A DNA stretch of 64,000 nt from Nocardioides sp. JQ2195 (GTDB lineage Bacteria > Actinomycetota > Actinomycetes > Propionibacteriales > Nocardioidaceae): assembly GCF_012272695.1 (NCBI RefSeq), contig NZ_CP050902.1, positions 1,116,001 to 1,180,000 on the forward strand, in the 5' to 3' direction. The notes under the pieces are model-generated. The model did no database searches, was not told the origin of the DNA, and saw nothing but the letters and a program-made list of their open reading frames with translations. Shown here piece by piece: positions 58,376 to 64,000 of the stretch (positions are counted from its first letter, which is position 1; each line of letters begins with the position of its first letter). A program made the position numbers and the translations under genes.

Positions 58376-58489
58376 GCGGCCCGGTTCGTGGGCCGGTCGT
58401 CGGGTGGTCGACCGGGGCATCCGGGACCTGTCCTCGACCTGACGGCCAGCTCGGGCTGTCGCGCCTGACAGGGCCGTCGAAGGAAGTCC

Positions 58490-59647
58490 ATGCTGCACGC
58501 CGCCGGCTTCCGGTCCAGTATCCCGGTGGTGGTGGTCGCGCTGGCAGCCCTGCTGGTCACCGCAGTCCCGGTGCCCGCCACGCCCGCCGTCGCCGGTGAG
58601 CGGACGCGGCCGACTCTGGAGAAGAAGGCCCGCAACCTCGGCACGGTTCTCCTCCACGGGCGCACGGCCAAGCGCAAGGATCGCATGGTGCTGCAGCGGC
58701 GTACCGCGACGAGGCGGTGGGTCCGCGTCAAGCGGTTGACGTCGCACAGGCACAGGTTCCGCATCGTCGTGCGGAAGCTGCGGCGGCGCACGCCGTACCG
58801 GGTCGTCGACCGGTCGAGTCGTCGCAGGTCCGAGGTCAGGAGGGTCCCGAGGCTGCGCGTCACCCGTGACGCCTGCGGCGTGCGACCGCTGAAGGCGAGC
58901 GGCGAGCCGTTGCGGTGCTCCTTCCACGACGACTTCGACGCCGCCACGCTGGACCCCACCCTGTGGCGGCCGCAGACCAGCACCTACGCGACGGGGACGC
59001 CCGGGGCCTTCGCCTGCTACAGCGCAGACAACGTCAGGGTCAGTGATGGCTCCCTGCGGTTGCTGCTGACGGAGGGCGAGCCCCACGACTGCCCGGCCAT
59101 GGCGGAGCACGAGGAGAGCACGACGCCCTACACGGCCGGGATGGTGTCGACGTACCACCGCTTCTCCCAGCAGTACGGTCGGTTCAAGGCCCGCATCCGC
59201 AGCACCGAGGCAGACGTCAGCGGCCTTCACGAGGCGTTCTACCTGTGGCCGGACGTCCGCCACGTCGATCCCAGCACCATGGAGTACGGCGAGATCGACA
59301 TCTCCGAGACCTACTCGGTCCACCCCGACTGGAGCATTCCCTACCTGCACTACCCGACGGAGCGGGAGTACGGACCGATCACCGCCGGCGAACACACCAA
59401 CACGGCGTACGGGTGCACCGCGTCGCGGGGCGAGTTCAACACCTACCGGCTGGACTGGACCGCGTCGCGCATCGAGATCCGAGTGAACGGCAGGCTGTGC
59501 CTGACCAACACCTCGGGTGACCCGGCCTTCCGTGAGCGGTACATCGTGTCGCTGACCCAGGCGATGGGACGGGAGAACGATCCGTTCACGGCGGACACGC
59601 CACGACCTGCGTGCATGGAGGTCGACTACGTGCGGGTCTGGCGCTGA
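58490..59647 (+). CDS. Secreted GH16-family glycoside hydrolase, copy 2
   Basis: A 385-aa paralogue of the preceding protein with its own signal peptide (VVVVALAALLVTAVPVPATPAVA). The basic segment (residues about 43-140) is almost identical to that of copy 1 in protein and DNA (57362 to 58619, offset 1257 bp), whereas the catalytic domain (YGEIDISETYSVHPD...) has diverged to roughly half identity. GH16 catalytic EIDISE is intact. AAGGAAG precedes the ATG. It ends next to the convergent MocR gene. Confidence 0.85.
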   Translation: MLHAAGFRSSIPVVVVALAALLVTAVPVPATPAVAGERTRPTLEKKARNLGTVLLHGRTAKRKDRMVLQRRTATRRWVRVKRLTSHRHRFRIVVRKLRRRTPYRVVDRSSRRRSEVRRVPRLRVTRDACGVRPLKASGEPLRCSFHDDFDAATLDPTLWRPQTSTYATGTPGAFACYSADNVRVSDGSLRLLLTEGEPHDCPAMAEHEESTTPYTAGMVSTYHRFSQQYGRFKARIRSTEADVSGLHEAFYLWPDVRHVDPSTMEYGEIDISETYSVHPDWSIPYLHYPTEREYGPITAGEHTNTAYGCTASRGEFNTYRLDWTASRIEIRVNGRLCLTNTSGDPAFRERYIVSLTQAMGRENDPFTADTPRPACMEVDYVRVWR

Positions 59648-59671
59648 CGCAGGCTGCTGCTCGCGCTCGGG

Positions 59672-61114
59672 CTAGGCGACCATCACCCGCTCGGGCGTAC
59701 GCCGGGTGTTCGGCGCCTGGTCGACGCGCCAGGCCTCGGCAATCCTGGTGACCGCCTGCTCGAGCTCGTCGACGGGACGGGTCCACGGGATGCGGACGAA
59801 GCGCTCGTAGCCGCCCTCGGCGGAGAAGACCGGCCCGGGTGCGAAGACCACGCCGCGTCCCTCGGCCTCGAGCGCCAGGGACGATGCCTCGGCGCGGGGC
59901 AGCTCGCACCACAGGGCCAGGCCGCCGGTGGGCGTCCGGAACCGCCAGTCGGGCAGCTCACGTGCGACGGAGGCGACGAGTGCGTCGCGCTGCTCCCGCA
60001 GGCGCTCGCGGTGGGCCTCGAGGATCTCCTGCGGCGCGCGGAGCAGGTGGGCGGCGACGAGCTGCTCGAAGACAGGCACTCCGAGGTCGAGGGTCAGCCT
60101 GGCCTGGGTGAGCGCATCCATCCGTGCCCGAGGGGTGCGGACCCACCCCACGCGCAGGCCGCCCCACAGCATCTTGCTGGTGCTCCCCACGGTGATCGCC
60201 TCGCCACCGGCCGCCTCGACGTAGGCGGCCATCGGCAGCGGCATCTGCTGGCCGTCCAGGGCCAGGGCCTGATGCGCCTCGTCGACCAGCGCCACGGTCC
60301 GCGCCGAGGCCAGCACCGCGGCGTACTCCTCACGCTGTGCGTCCGGCATCAGGTTGCCGGTCGGGTTCTGGAAGTCCGGAATGGTGTGCACCAGGCGTGG
60401 GGCGGTCTGGCGGATGGTGGCCGCGATGCCGGCCAGGTCCCATCCCTCGACATCGAGACTGGCGCCGACCAGCCGCGTCGGCCGGACGCCCAGGGCGCCA
60501 GCGGCGTTCGGGTACCCCGGCACCTCGGCGACGATGCGGTCACCGGGGCCGGTCAGGGCGCTGGCCACGACGGCGGTGGCGGCCAGCGCGCCGGGCGTCA
60601 CCATGATCTGGTCGGGATCGGTCGGCAGCCCTCGGGCGTCGTACGACGCGGCGATCGTGCGTTGCAGCTCCGGAAGGCCGACGGGGTAGTAGCCATGGTC
60701 CACGAGGTAGCCCGGCAGCTCGGCCATCGCAGCCTCGTAGGCCGCCCCGACCCCGGGTGGCGCCGGGGCCGCGGCACAGTTGAGGTCGATCAGGTCGGTG
60801 GCGTCGGTGCGCGGGGTCAGCACTCGGTCCGGGGCCCGGCCCGGACCGCCGGGGACCCGGGTGAAGGTGCCGGCGCCGCGACGCGCCTCGGCGTACCCAC
60901 GATCGCGTAGGGCGGCATAGGCCCGGGTGACGGTGGTGCGGCTGACCCCCAGGGACTCGGTGAGCTCGCGCTCACTCGGCAGGCGGGCCCCGTGACCGAT
61001 CCGGCCGTCGGCGATCAGGGCGCGCAGCGCCTCCGCGAGGCCGGCATAGGCAGGGGCGCGGTCGAAGCCGCCGACCAAGGTGGCCACTGCGGTGGCGGAG
61101 ATGAACCGGGTCAT
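59672..61114 (-). CDS. MocR/PdxR-like GntR-aminotransferase fusion regulator
   Basis: A 480-aa regulator. Residues about 25-90 form a GntR winged helix (LAEALRALIADGRIGHGARLPSERELTESLGVSRTTVTRAYAALRDRGY), joined to a fold-type I aminotransferase domain (about 120-470) with a PLP lysine in GSTSKMLWGGLRVGW and DEAHQALALDG. Such proteins sense PLP and control vitamin B6 or transporter genes. The ATG at 61114 is used. The divergent neighbour is a YczE-type membrane protein, the known partner of the YczR subgroup, so this is likely its regulator. Confidence 0.88.
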   Translation of the reverse strand: MTRFISATAVATLVGGFDRAPAYAGLAEALRALIADGRIGHGARLPSERELTESLGVSRTTVTRAYAALRDRGYAEARRGAGTFTRVPGGPGRAPDRVLTPRTDATDLIDLNCAAAPAPPGVGAAYEAAMAELPGYLVDHGYYPVGLPELQRTIAASYDARGLPTDPDQIMVTPGALAATAVVASALTGPGDRIVAEVPGYPNAAGALGVRPTRLVGASLDVEGWDLAGIAATIRQTAPRLVHTIPDFQNPTGNLMPDAQREEYAAVLASARTVALVDEAHQALALDGQQMPLPMAAYVEAAGGEAITVGSTSKMLWGGLRVGWVRTPRARMDALTQARLTLDLGVPVFEQLVAAHLLRAPQEILEAHRERLREQRDALVASVARELPDWRFRTPTGGLALWCELPRAEASSLALEAEGRGVVFAPGPVFSAEGGYERFVRIPWTRPVDELEQAVTRIAEAWRVDQAPNTRRTPERVMVA

Positions 61115-61131
61115 GCAGTCCACTCTGTCAT

Positions 61132-61158
61132 GATTGGCTATTTGTTCAAGGGCCAATC
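61132..61158. promoter_or_regulatory. Inverted repeat in the MocR-YczE divergent promoter
   Basis: GATTGGC (61132-61138) and GCCAATC (61152-61158) are exact complements 13 bp apart, in the 61-bp gap between the divergent genes. ATCATGG/TCATGA flank it. This is a candidate MocR-type operator controlling both genes. Confidence 0.6.
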
Positions 61159-61175
61159 GGGATGATCATGGAGTC

Positions 61176-61847
61176 ATGTCCGTTGCTTCCGCCTCCGCAC
61201 GCCGTCAGCTCTCGGACCTCGGGCCGGTCGCCCAGCTGCGAGCCGGCCGCCTCGCCCGCCGGCTCCCGCAGCTCGCGGTCGGGCTGGTCCTCTACGGCGT
61301 CTCCCTGGCGATGATGGTGCGTGGTGCGCTGGGGCTCGCGCCGTGGGACGTGCTGCACTCGGGCTTCATCCGCCACGTCCCGATCACCCTGGGCCAGGCG
61401 GTGGTGCTGTTCAGCTTCGTCGTGCTGCTGCTGTGGATTCCGCTGCGTGAGGTGCCCGGGATCGGCACGGTCGCGAACGCACTCGTGGTCGGCATCTCCG
61501 CCGACGCCACGCTGGCGCTGCTCGACCAGCCCGACGGCTGGACCGCGCGCATCGCACTGCTGGTGGTCGGGGTCGTGGCCAACGGGCTGGCGACCGCGCT
61601 CTACATCGGTGCCCAGTTCGGCCGGGGACCGCGCGACGGGCTGATGACCGGGCTGGCTCGACGGACCGGGCTCTCGTTGCGGCTCGTGCGCACCGGGCTG
61701 GAGGTCGCGGTCGTCGTGCTCGGCCTGTTGCTCGGAGGTGCGCTGGGCGCTGGGACCGTGCTCTACGCGCTGGCCATCGGTCCGCTGGCGCAGCTGATGC
61801 TGCCTTGGTGCACCGTCGAACTCGAACTGACGCAACCCCCTCGATAG
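61176..61847 (+). CDS. yczE: YczE/YyaS/YitT-family membrane protein
   Basis: A 223-aa protein with five or six membrane segments (LPQLAVGLVLYGVSLAMMV, AVVLFSFVVLLLWIPL, IALLVVGVVANGLATALYIG, LEVAVVVLGLLLGGALGAGTVLY). GAQFGRGPRDGLMTGLARRTG is the hallmark of the YczE family. The function is not established; a transporter or channel role has been suggested. The last codons and stop lie inside one arm of the inverted repeat at 61837. It is divergent from the MocR gene. Confidence 0.88.
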   Translation: MSVASASARRQLSDLGPVAQLRAGRLARRLPQLAVGLVLYGVSLAMMVRGALGLAPWDVLHSGFIRHVPITLGQAVVLFSFVVLLLWIPLREVPGIGTVANALVVGISADATLALLDQPDGWTARIALLVVGVVANGLATALYIGAQFGRGPRDGLMTGLARRTGLSLRLVRTGLEVAVVVLGLLLGGALGAGTVLYALAIGPLAQLMLPWCTVELELTQPPR

Positions 61848-61911
61848 TCCCCAACGTCACGCAGGTGAACCGTGGCTTCTGACCTGCGAGACGTTGGGGA
61901 CTATCGAGGGG
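61837..61911. repeat. Long hairpin with a perfect 21-bp stem at a convergent junction
   Basis: Arms 61837-61857 and 61891-61911 (CCCCTCGATAGTCCC... and its exact complement) enclose an inner 7-bp stem (CGCAGGT 61860-61866 / ACCTGCG 61882-61888) with a 15-nt loop. The left arm includes the stop codon TAG of the yczE gene. No T run follows. It sits between yczE and the convergent methyltransferase gene and could stop transcription in both directions. Confidence 0.85.
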
Positions 61912-61933
61912 AGGATGAGGAGGGGGGAGGGGA

Positions 61934-62500
61934 TCAGCGACGGGTGGCGATGATCGCGGACGCGTCGGGGGCGATCATCACCTCGACGGCGGTGAACCGC
62001 TCGTCCGTCAGCCACTGCTCGCGCAGGGTGTCGACCCGGCCGCCGGTGATCGGCGGCCACATCTCGCACGGCACGAAGTCGTCGAGCACGACGATCCCGC
62101 CCTGCTCGACGAGCTCCACGATGGAGTCGACGCCGACCGCGGAGGGCGTGCCGGAGTCGAGGAACAGCAGGGAGAAGGGGCCCTTGTCGCGCAGCGTCGA
62201 CCAGTCCGCGGCCAGCACCTCGACCGAGTCGTCGTCCTCGAAGATCTCCGCAGCCGCGCCAGCCAGCTTGGCGTCGAGCTCGGCGGAGATGATCCGAGCC
62301 CCGGGCTGTACGCCGGAGCGCAGCCACGCCGTGCCGACGCCGCAGCCGGTGCCGAACTCGGCCAGCGTGCCCGTGCGGGTGGCGGCCAGGGTGGCCAGCA
62401 GGCGGCCGGTCTCGTTGCGGCAGAACGACACGTAGCCGGACTTGCGTGAGACGTCGAAGGCGCGGGAGACGATGGAGGGGAGCTCGGGCGGGGCACTCAT
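61934..62500 (-). CDS. SAM-dependent O-methyltransferase-like protein
   Basis: A 188-aa class I methyltransferase: helical start (PSIVSRAFDVSRKSGYVSFCRNETGRLLATLA), SAM motif I LAEFGTGCGVGTAWLRSG, motif II SAELDAKLAGAAAEIF, motif post II VLAADW and FSLLFLDSGTPS. This layout resembles the catechol O-methyltransferase-like (DUF1442/OMT_3) group. The DxxxxD metal site is not obvious. The substrate is unknown. It is divergent from the leuB leader region. Confidence 0.82.
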   Translation of the reverse strand: MSAPPELPSIVSRAFDVSRKSGYVSFCRNETGRLLATLAATRTGTLAEFGTGCGVGTAWLRSGVQPGARIISAELDAKLAGAAAEIFEDDDSVEVLAADWSTLRDKGPFSLLFLDSGTPSAVGVDSIVELVEQGGIVVLDDFVPCEMWPPITGGRVDTLREQWLTDERFTAVEVMIAPDASAIIATRR

Positions 62501-62598
62501 GGGCCGAGTCTCTCATCATGGGAAAGGTGTCTCGCATCGTGAACAGTTTGTGAAACGCGGCTGCGCGGCGCCCGGAGGCGGCGTACATTCCTTCCATC

Positions 62599-62643
62599 AT
62601 GCGGAACGTGCTCGTACTCATTCACTGCCGCGGCGAGGCCTGA
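62599..62643 (+). CDS. leuB-region leader peptide (14 aa)
   Basis: An ATG at 62599 opens MRNVLVLIHCRGEA, ending in TGA at 62641-62643. V-L-V-L-I are five branched-chain residues in a row (codons GTG CTC GTA CTC ATT). TACATT at 62584-62589 is a -10-like hexamer ten bases upstream, so the peptide may be translated leaderless. Stem-loops follow. It resembles leader peptides that control leucine and isoleucine/valine genes by attenuation. Confidence 0.68.
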   Translation: MRNVLVLIHCRGEA

Positions 62644-62691
62644 CAGAAGGCCACCTCGCCGTGGCGAGTGGTGGTTGTACGGGCCTTCTTC
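62633..62691 (+). promoter_or_regulatory. Alternative stem-loops after the leuB leader peptide (attenuator)
   Basis: GGCGAGGCCT (62634-62643, over the leader stop) can pair with AGGCC-A-CCTCGCC (62647-62660). Alternatively AGAAGGCC with the following CCTCGC pairs with GCGAG...GGCCTTCT (ending 62689), followed by TCTTCC. The two structures are mutually exclusive, as expected for ribosome-controlled attenuation. The distal one lacks a strong T run. Confidence 0.55.
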
Positions 62692-62867
62692 CATCTGAAG
62701 ACGTCCCGCGGCGGAATCGACTGCAGCTCAGCGCGATCCGCAATCTCTGGTCCTGACGGACCTTCCCGTGGCCCCGTGATCCGTGTGTCCCGGTCTCCGT
62801 CTCCCCGTCGCGGGGCGTTGTCTGCCCATTCACCAACGCACCCGCACCAGACCGAACGGAGAAACCG
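62692..62867 (+). other. Leader region between attenuator and 41-aa ORF
   Basis: No gene, strong repeat or clear promoter seen in these 176 bp. AACGGAG just before the next ORF is a plausible ribosome-binding site. Confidence 0.35.
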
Positions 62868-62993
62868 ATGTATGACATGTACCCCGAGTGGGGACCGGCC
62901 AGCCACAACCCCGAGAACCCGCGCAGCCCGGAAGCGGTCCAAGCCGCTCTTGACCTGCGAGACAACGGCGGACCCCGCCCCGACGACAACTAG
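62868..62993 (+). CDS. Small protein of 41 aa upstream of leuB
   Basis: Not recognised. An ATG at 62868 with GGAG about 6 nt upstream opens a 41-codon ORF ending in TAG at 62991-62993, nine bases before leuB. The product starts MYDMYPEWGPASHNPENPRS and continues with EAVQAALDLRDNGG and an acidic end. It is soluble, without signal or membrane segment, and looks composed, not random (Trp-Gly-Pro, one amphipathic helix). Its position in a leuB leader with its own ribosome-binding site suggests a real small gene. Confidence 0.6.
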   Translation: MYDMYPEWGPASHNPENPRSPEAVQAALDLRDNGGPRPDDN

Positions 62994-63002
62994 ATTTCAC
63001 TC

Positions 63003-64000
63003 ATGACCAACACCTCCTCCCTCTCCGGTTGCAAGCTCGCCGTCATCCCTGGCGACGGCATCGGACCCGAAGTCACCGCCGAAGCCCTCAAGGTCCTCGA
63101 GGTGGCGGCGCCCGCCAGCGTGAAGTTCGAGCAGACCCGGTACGACCTGGGCGCCGAGCGCTACCTCACCACCGGTGAGGTCCTTCCCGACGGTGTGCTG
63201 GAGGAGATCCGCGACCACGACGCGATCCTGCTCGGGGCCGTGGGTGGCAAGCCGAACGACCCGAACCTGCCGCCCGGCATCCTCGAGCGTGGGCTCCTGC
63301 TCAAGCTCCGCTTCGAGCTCGACCACTACGTCAACCTCCGCCCGTCCCGGATCTTCCCCGGCGTCACCTCGCCGTTGTCGGAAGCGGTCATCGGGGGCGG
63401 TGAGGTCGACTTCGTCGTCGTCCGCGAAGGCACTGAAGGCCCCTACACCGGCAACGGCGGCGCCCTGCGCGTCGGTACGCCGGCAGAGGTGGCCACCGAG
63501 GTCAGCGTGAACACTGCCTTCGGTGTGGAGCGCGTCATCCGTGACGCGTTCGCCCGGGCCCAGCGCCGCCCGCGCCGGAAGCTGACCCTGGTCCACAAGA
63601 CCAACGTGCTGGTCAACGCCGGCTCCGTGTGGTGGCGCCTGTTCGAGACCGTGGGCGCCGAGTTCCCCGACGTCACCACCGACTACATGCACATCGACGC
63701 GGCGATGATCCACATGACCACGGATCCCACCCGCTTCGACGTGATCGTCACCGACAACCTCTTCGGCGACATCATCACCGACCTGGCCGCTGCCATCACC
63801 GGCGGCATCGGGCTCGCGGCGTCCGGAAACATCAACCCGGACCGCACCGCGCCCTCCATGTTCGAGCCCGTCCACGGCTCCGCGCCCGACATCGCCGGCC
63901 AGCAGGTGGCCGACCCGACCGCAGCGATCCTGTCGGCGTCCCTCCTGCTCGACCACCTCGGCCTCGCCGACGCCGCCGCTGCGATCGAGACCGCGGTGCT
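63003..64000 (+). CDS. leuB: 3-isopropylmalate dehydrogenase (3' end outside window)
   Basis: The first 332 codons are visible; the frame is still open at the right edge. The enzyme oxidises and decarboxylates 3-isopropylmalate in leucine synthesis. It has [58 protein letters not shown], the signature [28 protein letters not shown] (Asp residues binding Mg) and [15 protein letters not shown]. No Shine-Dalgarno sequence precedes the ATG; TAGATT (62991-62996) six bases before it could be a -10, so a leaderless start is possible in addition to read-through from the leader. Confidence 0.95.
   Translation, partial: MTNTSSLSGCKLAVIPGDGIGPEVTAEALKVLEVAAPASVKFEQTRYDLGAERYLTTGEVLPDGVLEEIRDHDAILLGAVGGKPNDPNLPPGILERGLLLKLRFELDHYVNLRPSRIFPGVTSPLSEAVIGGGEVDFVVVREGTEGPYTGNGGALRVGTPAEVATEVSVNTAFGVERVIRDAFARAQRRPRRKLTLVHKTNVLVNAGSVWWRLFETVGAEFPDVTTDYMHIDAAMIHMTTDPTRFDVIVTDNLFGDIITDLAAAITGGIGLAASGNINPDRTAPSMFEPVHGSAPDIAGQQVADPTAAILSASLLLDHLGLADAAAAIETAV

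Overview
The window is high-GC (roughly 70%) chromosomal DNA of an actinobacterium. Evidence for this: a mycothione reductase, so a mycothiol-based redox system; an rne-rplU-rpmA-obg-proB block; a cysteine desulfurase-mnmA-ligA-gatCAB block; ilvBNC-serA-leuB in the order known from Mycobacterium; many GTG/TTG starts with 4-bp ATGA/GTGA overlaps; and several apparently leaderless starts. A Nocardioides-like member of the Propionibacteriales is my best guess from overall feel and from the repeat families, but it is not proven by any one sequence here.

Layout. 1-4.2 kb: the end of RNase E, ribosomal proteins L21 and L27, the ribosome-assembly GTPase Obg and glutamate 5-kinase. 4.2-8.6 kb: an acetyltransferase, cysteine desulfurase, tRNA thiouridylase MnmA, a methionine-synthase-like protein and a small YjbR-type protein. 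9-12.1 kb (minus strand): a TetR-controlled DHA2 exporter and an alpha/beta hydrolase. 12.2-20.1 kb: LigA, then an SGNH lipoprotein and mycothione reductase on the minus strand, then the amidotransferase operon gatCAB. 20.3-25.3 kb: a PQQ-type sugar dehydrogenase lipoprotein, hydrolase, EamA transporter, beta-propeller protein and an SRPBCC protein. 25.3-35.1 kb: ilvD, an amidohydrolase, then a seven-gene tryptophan/kynurenine catabolic operon (kynU, kmo, aminomuconate semialdehyde dehydrogenase, oxalocrotonate decarboxylase, aminomuconate deaminase, 3-hydroxyanthranilate dioxygenase, ACMS decarboxylase). 35.2-39.9 kb: mixed small genes. 40-43.8 kb: ilvBNC behind a transcription attenuator. 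43.9-47.3 kb: iron-uptake operon efeUOB behind a DtxR/IdeR-type box. 47.3-51.8 kb: two zinc-ribbon membrane proteins around an ABC exporter and a DsbA-like protein. 51.9-57 kb: argG, an ABC-F protein and serA. 57.2-62.5 kb: two tandem GH16 secreted glucanase-like proteins, a MocR regulator with its YczE-type membrane partner, and a methyltransferase. 62.6-64 kb: a leader peptide, a 41-aa ORF and leuB, cut by the window edge.

The most unusual content is repetitive DNA. A REP-like imperfect palindrome of about 40 bp occurs at five places. Two copies lie in frame inside the conserved genes ligA and gatB, one forms the C-terminus of Kmo, one sits between ilvB and ilvN, and one has expanded into a 30-bp tandem array. 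This resembles the protein-coding palindromic elements known from Rickettsia. A second, unrelated family has 22-bp units, head to tail and then inverted. It fills two convergent intergenic gaps (gatB and argG downstream regions) and also occurs before the amidohydrolase gene. Two other convergent gaps hold long perfect hairpins (24 bp and 21 bp stems). Branched-chain amino acid synthesis appears to be controlled by two short leader peptides, one before ilvB and one before leuB.
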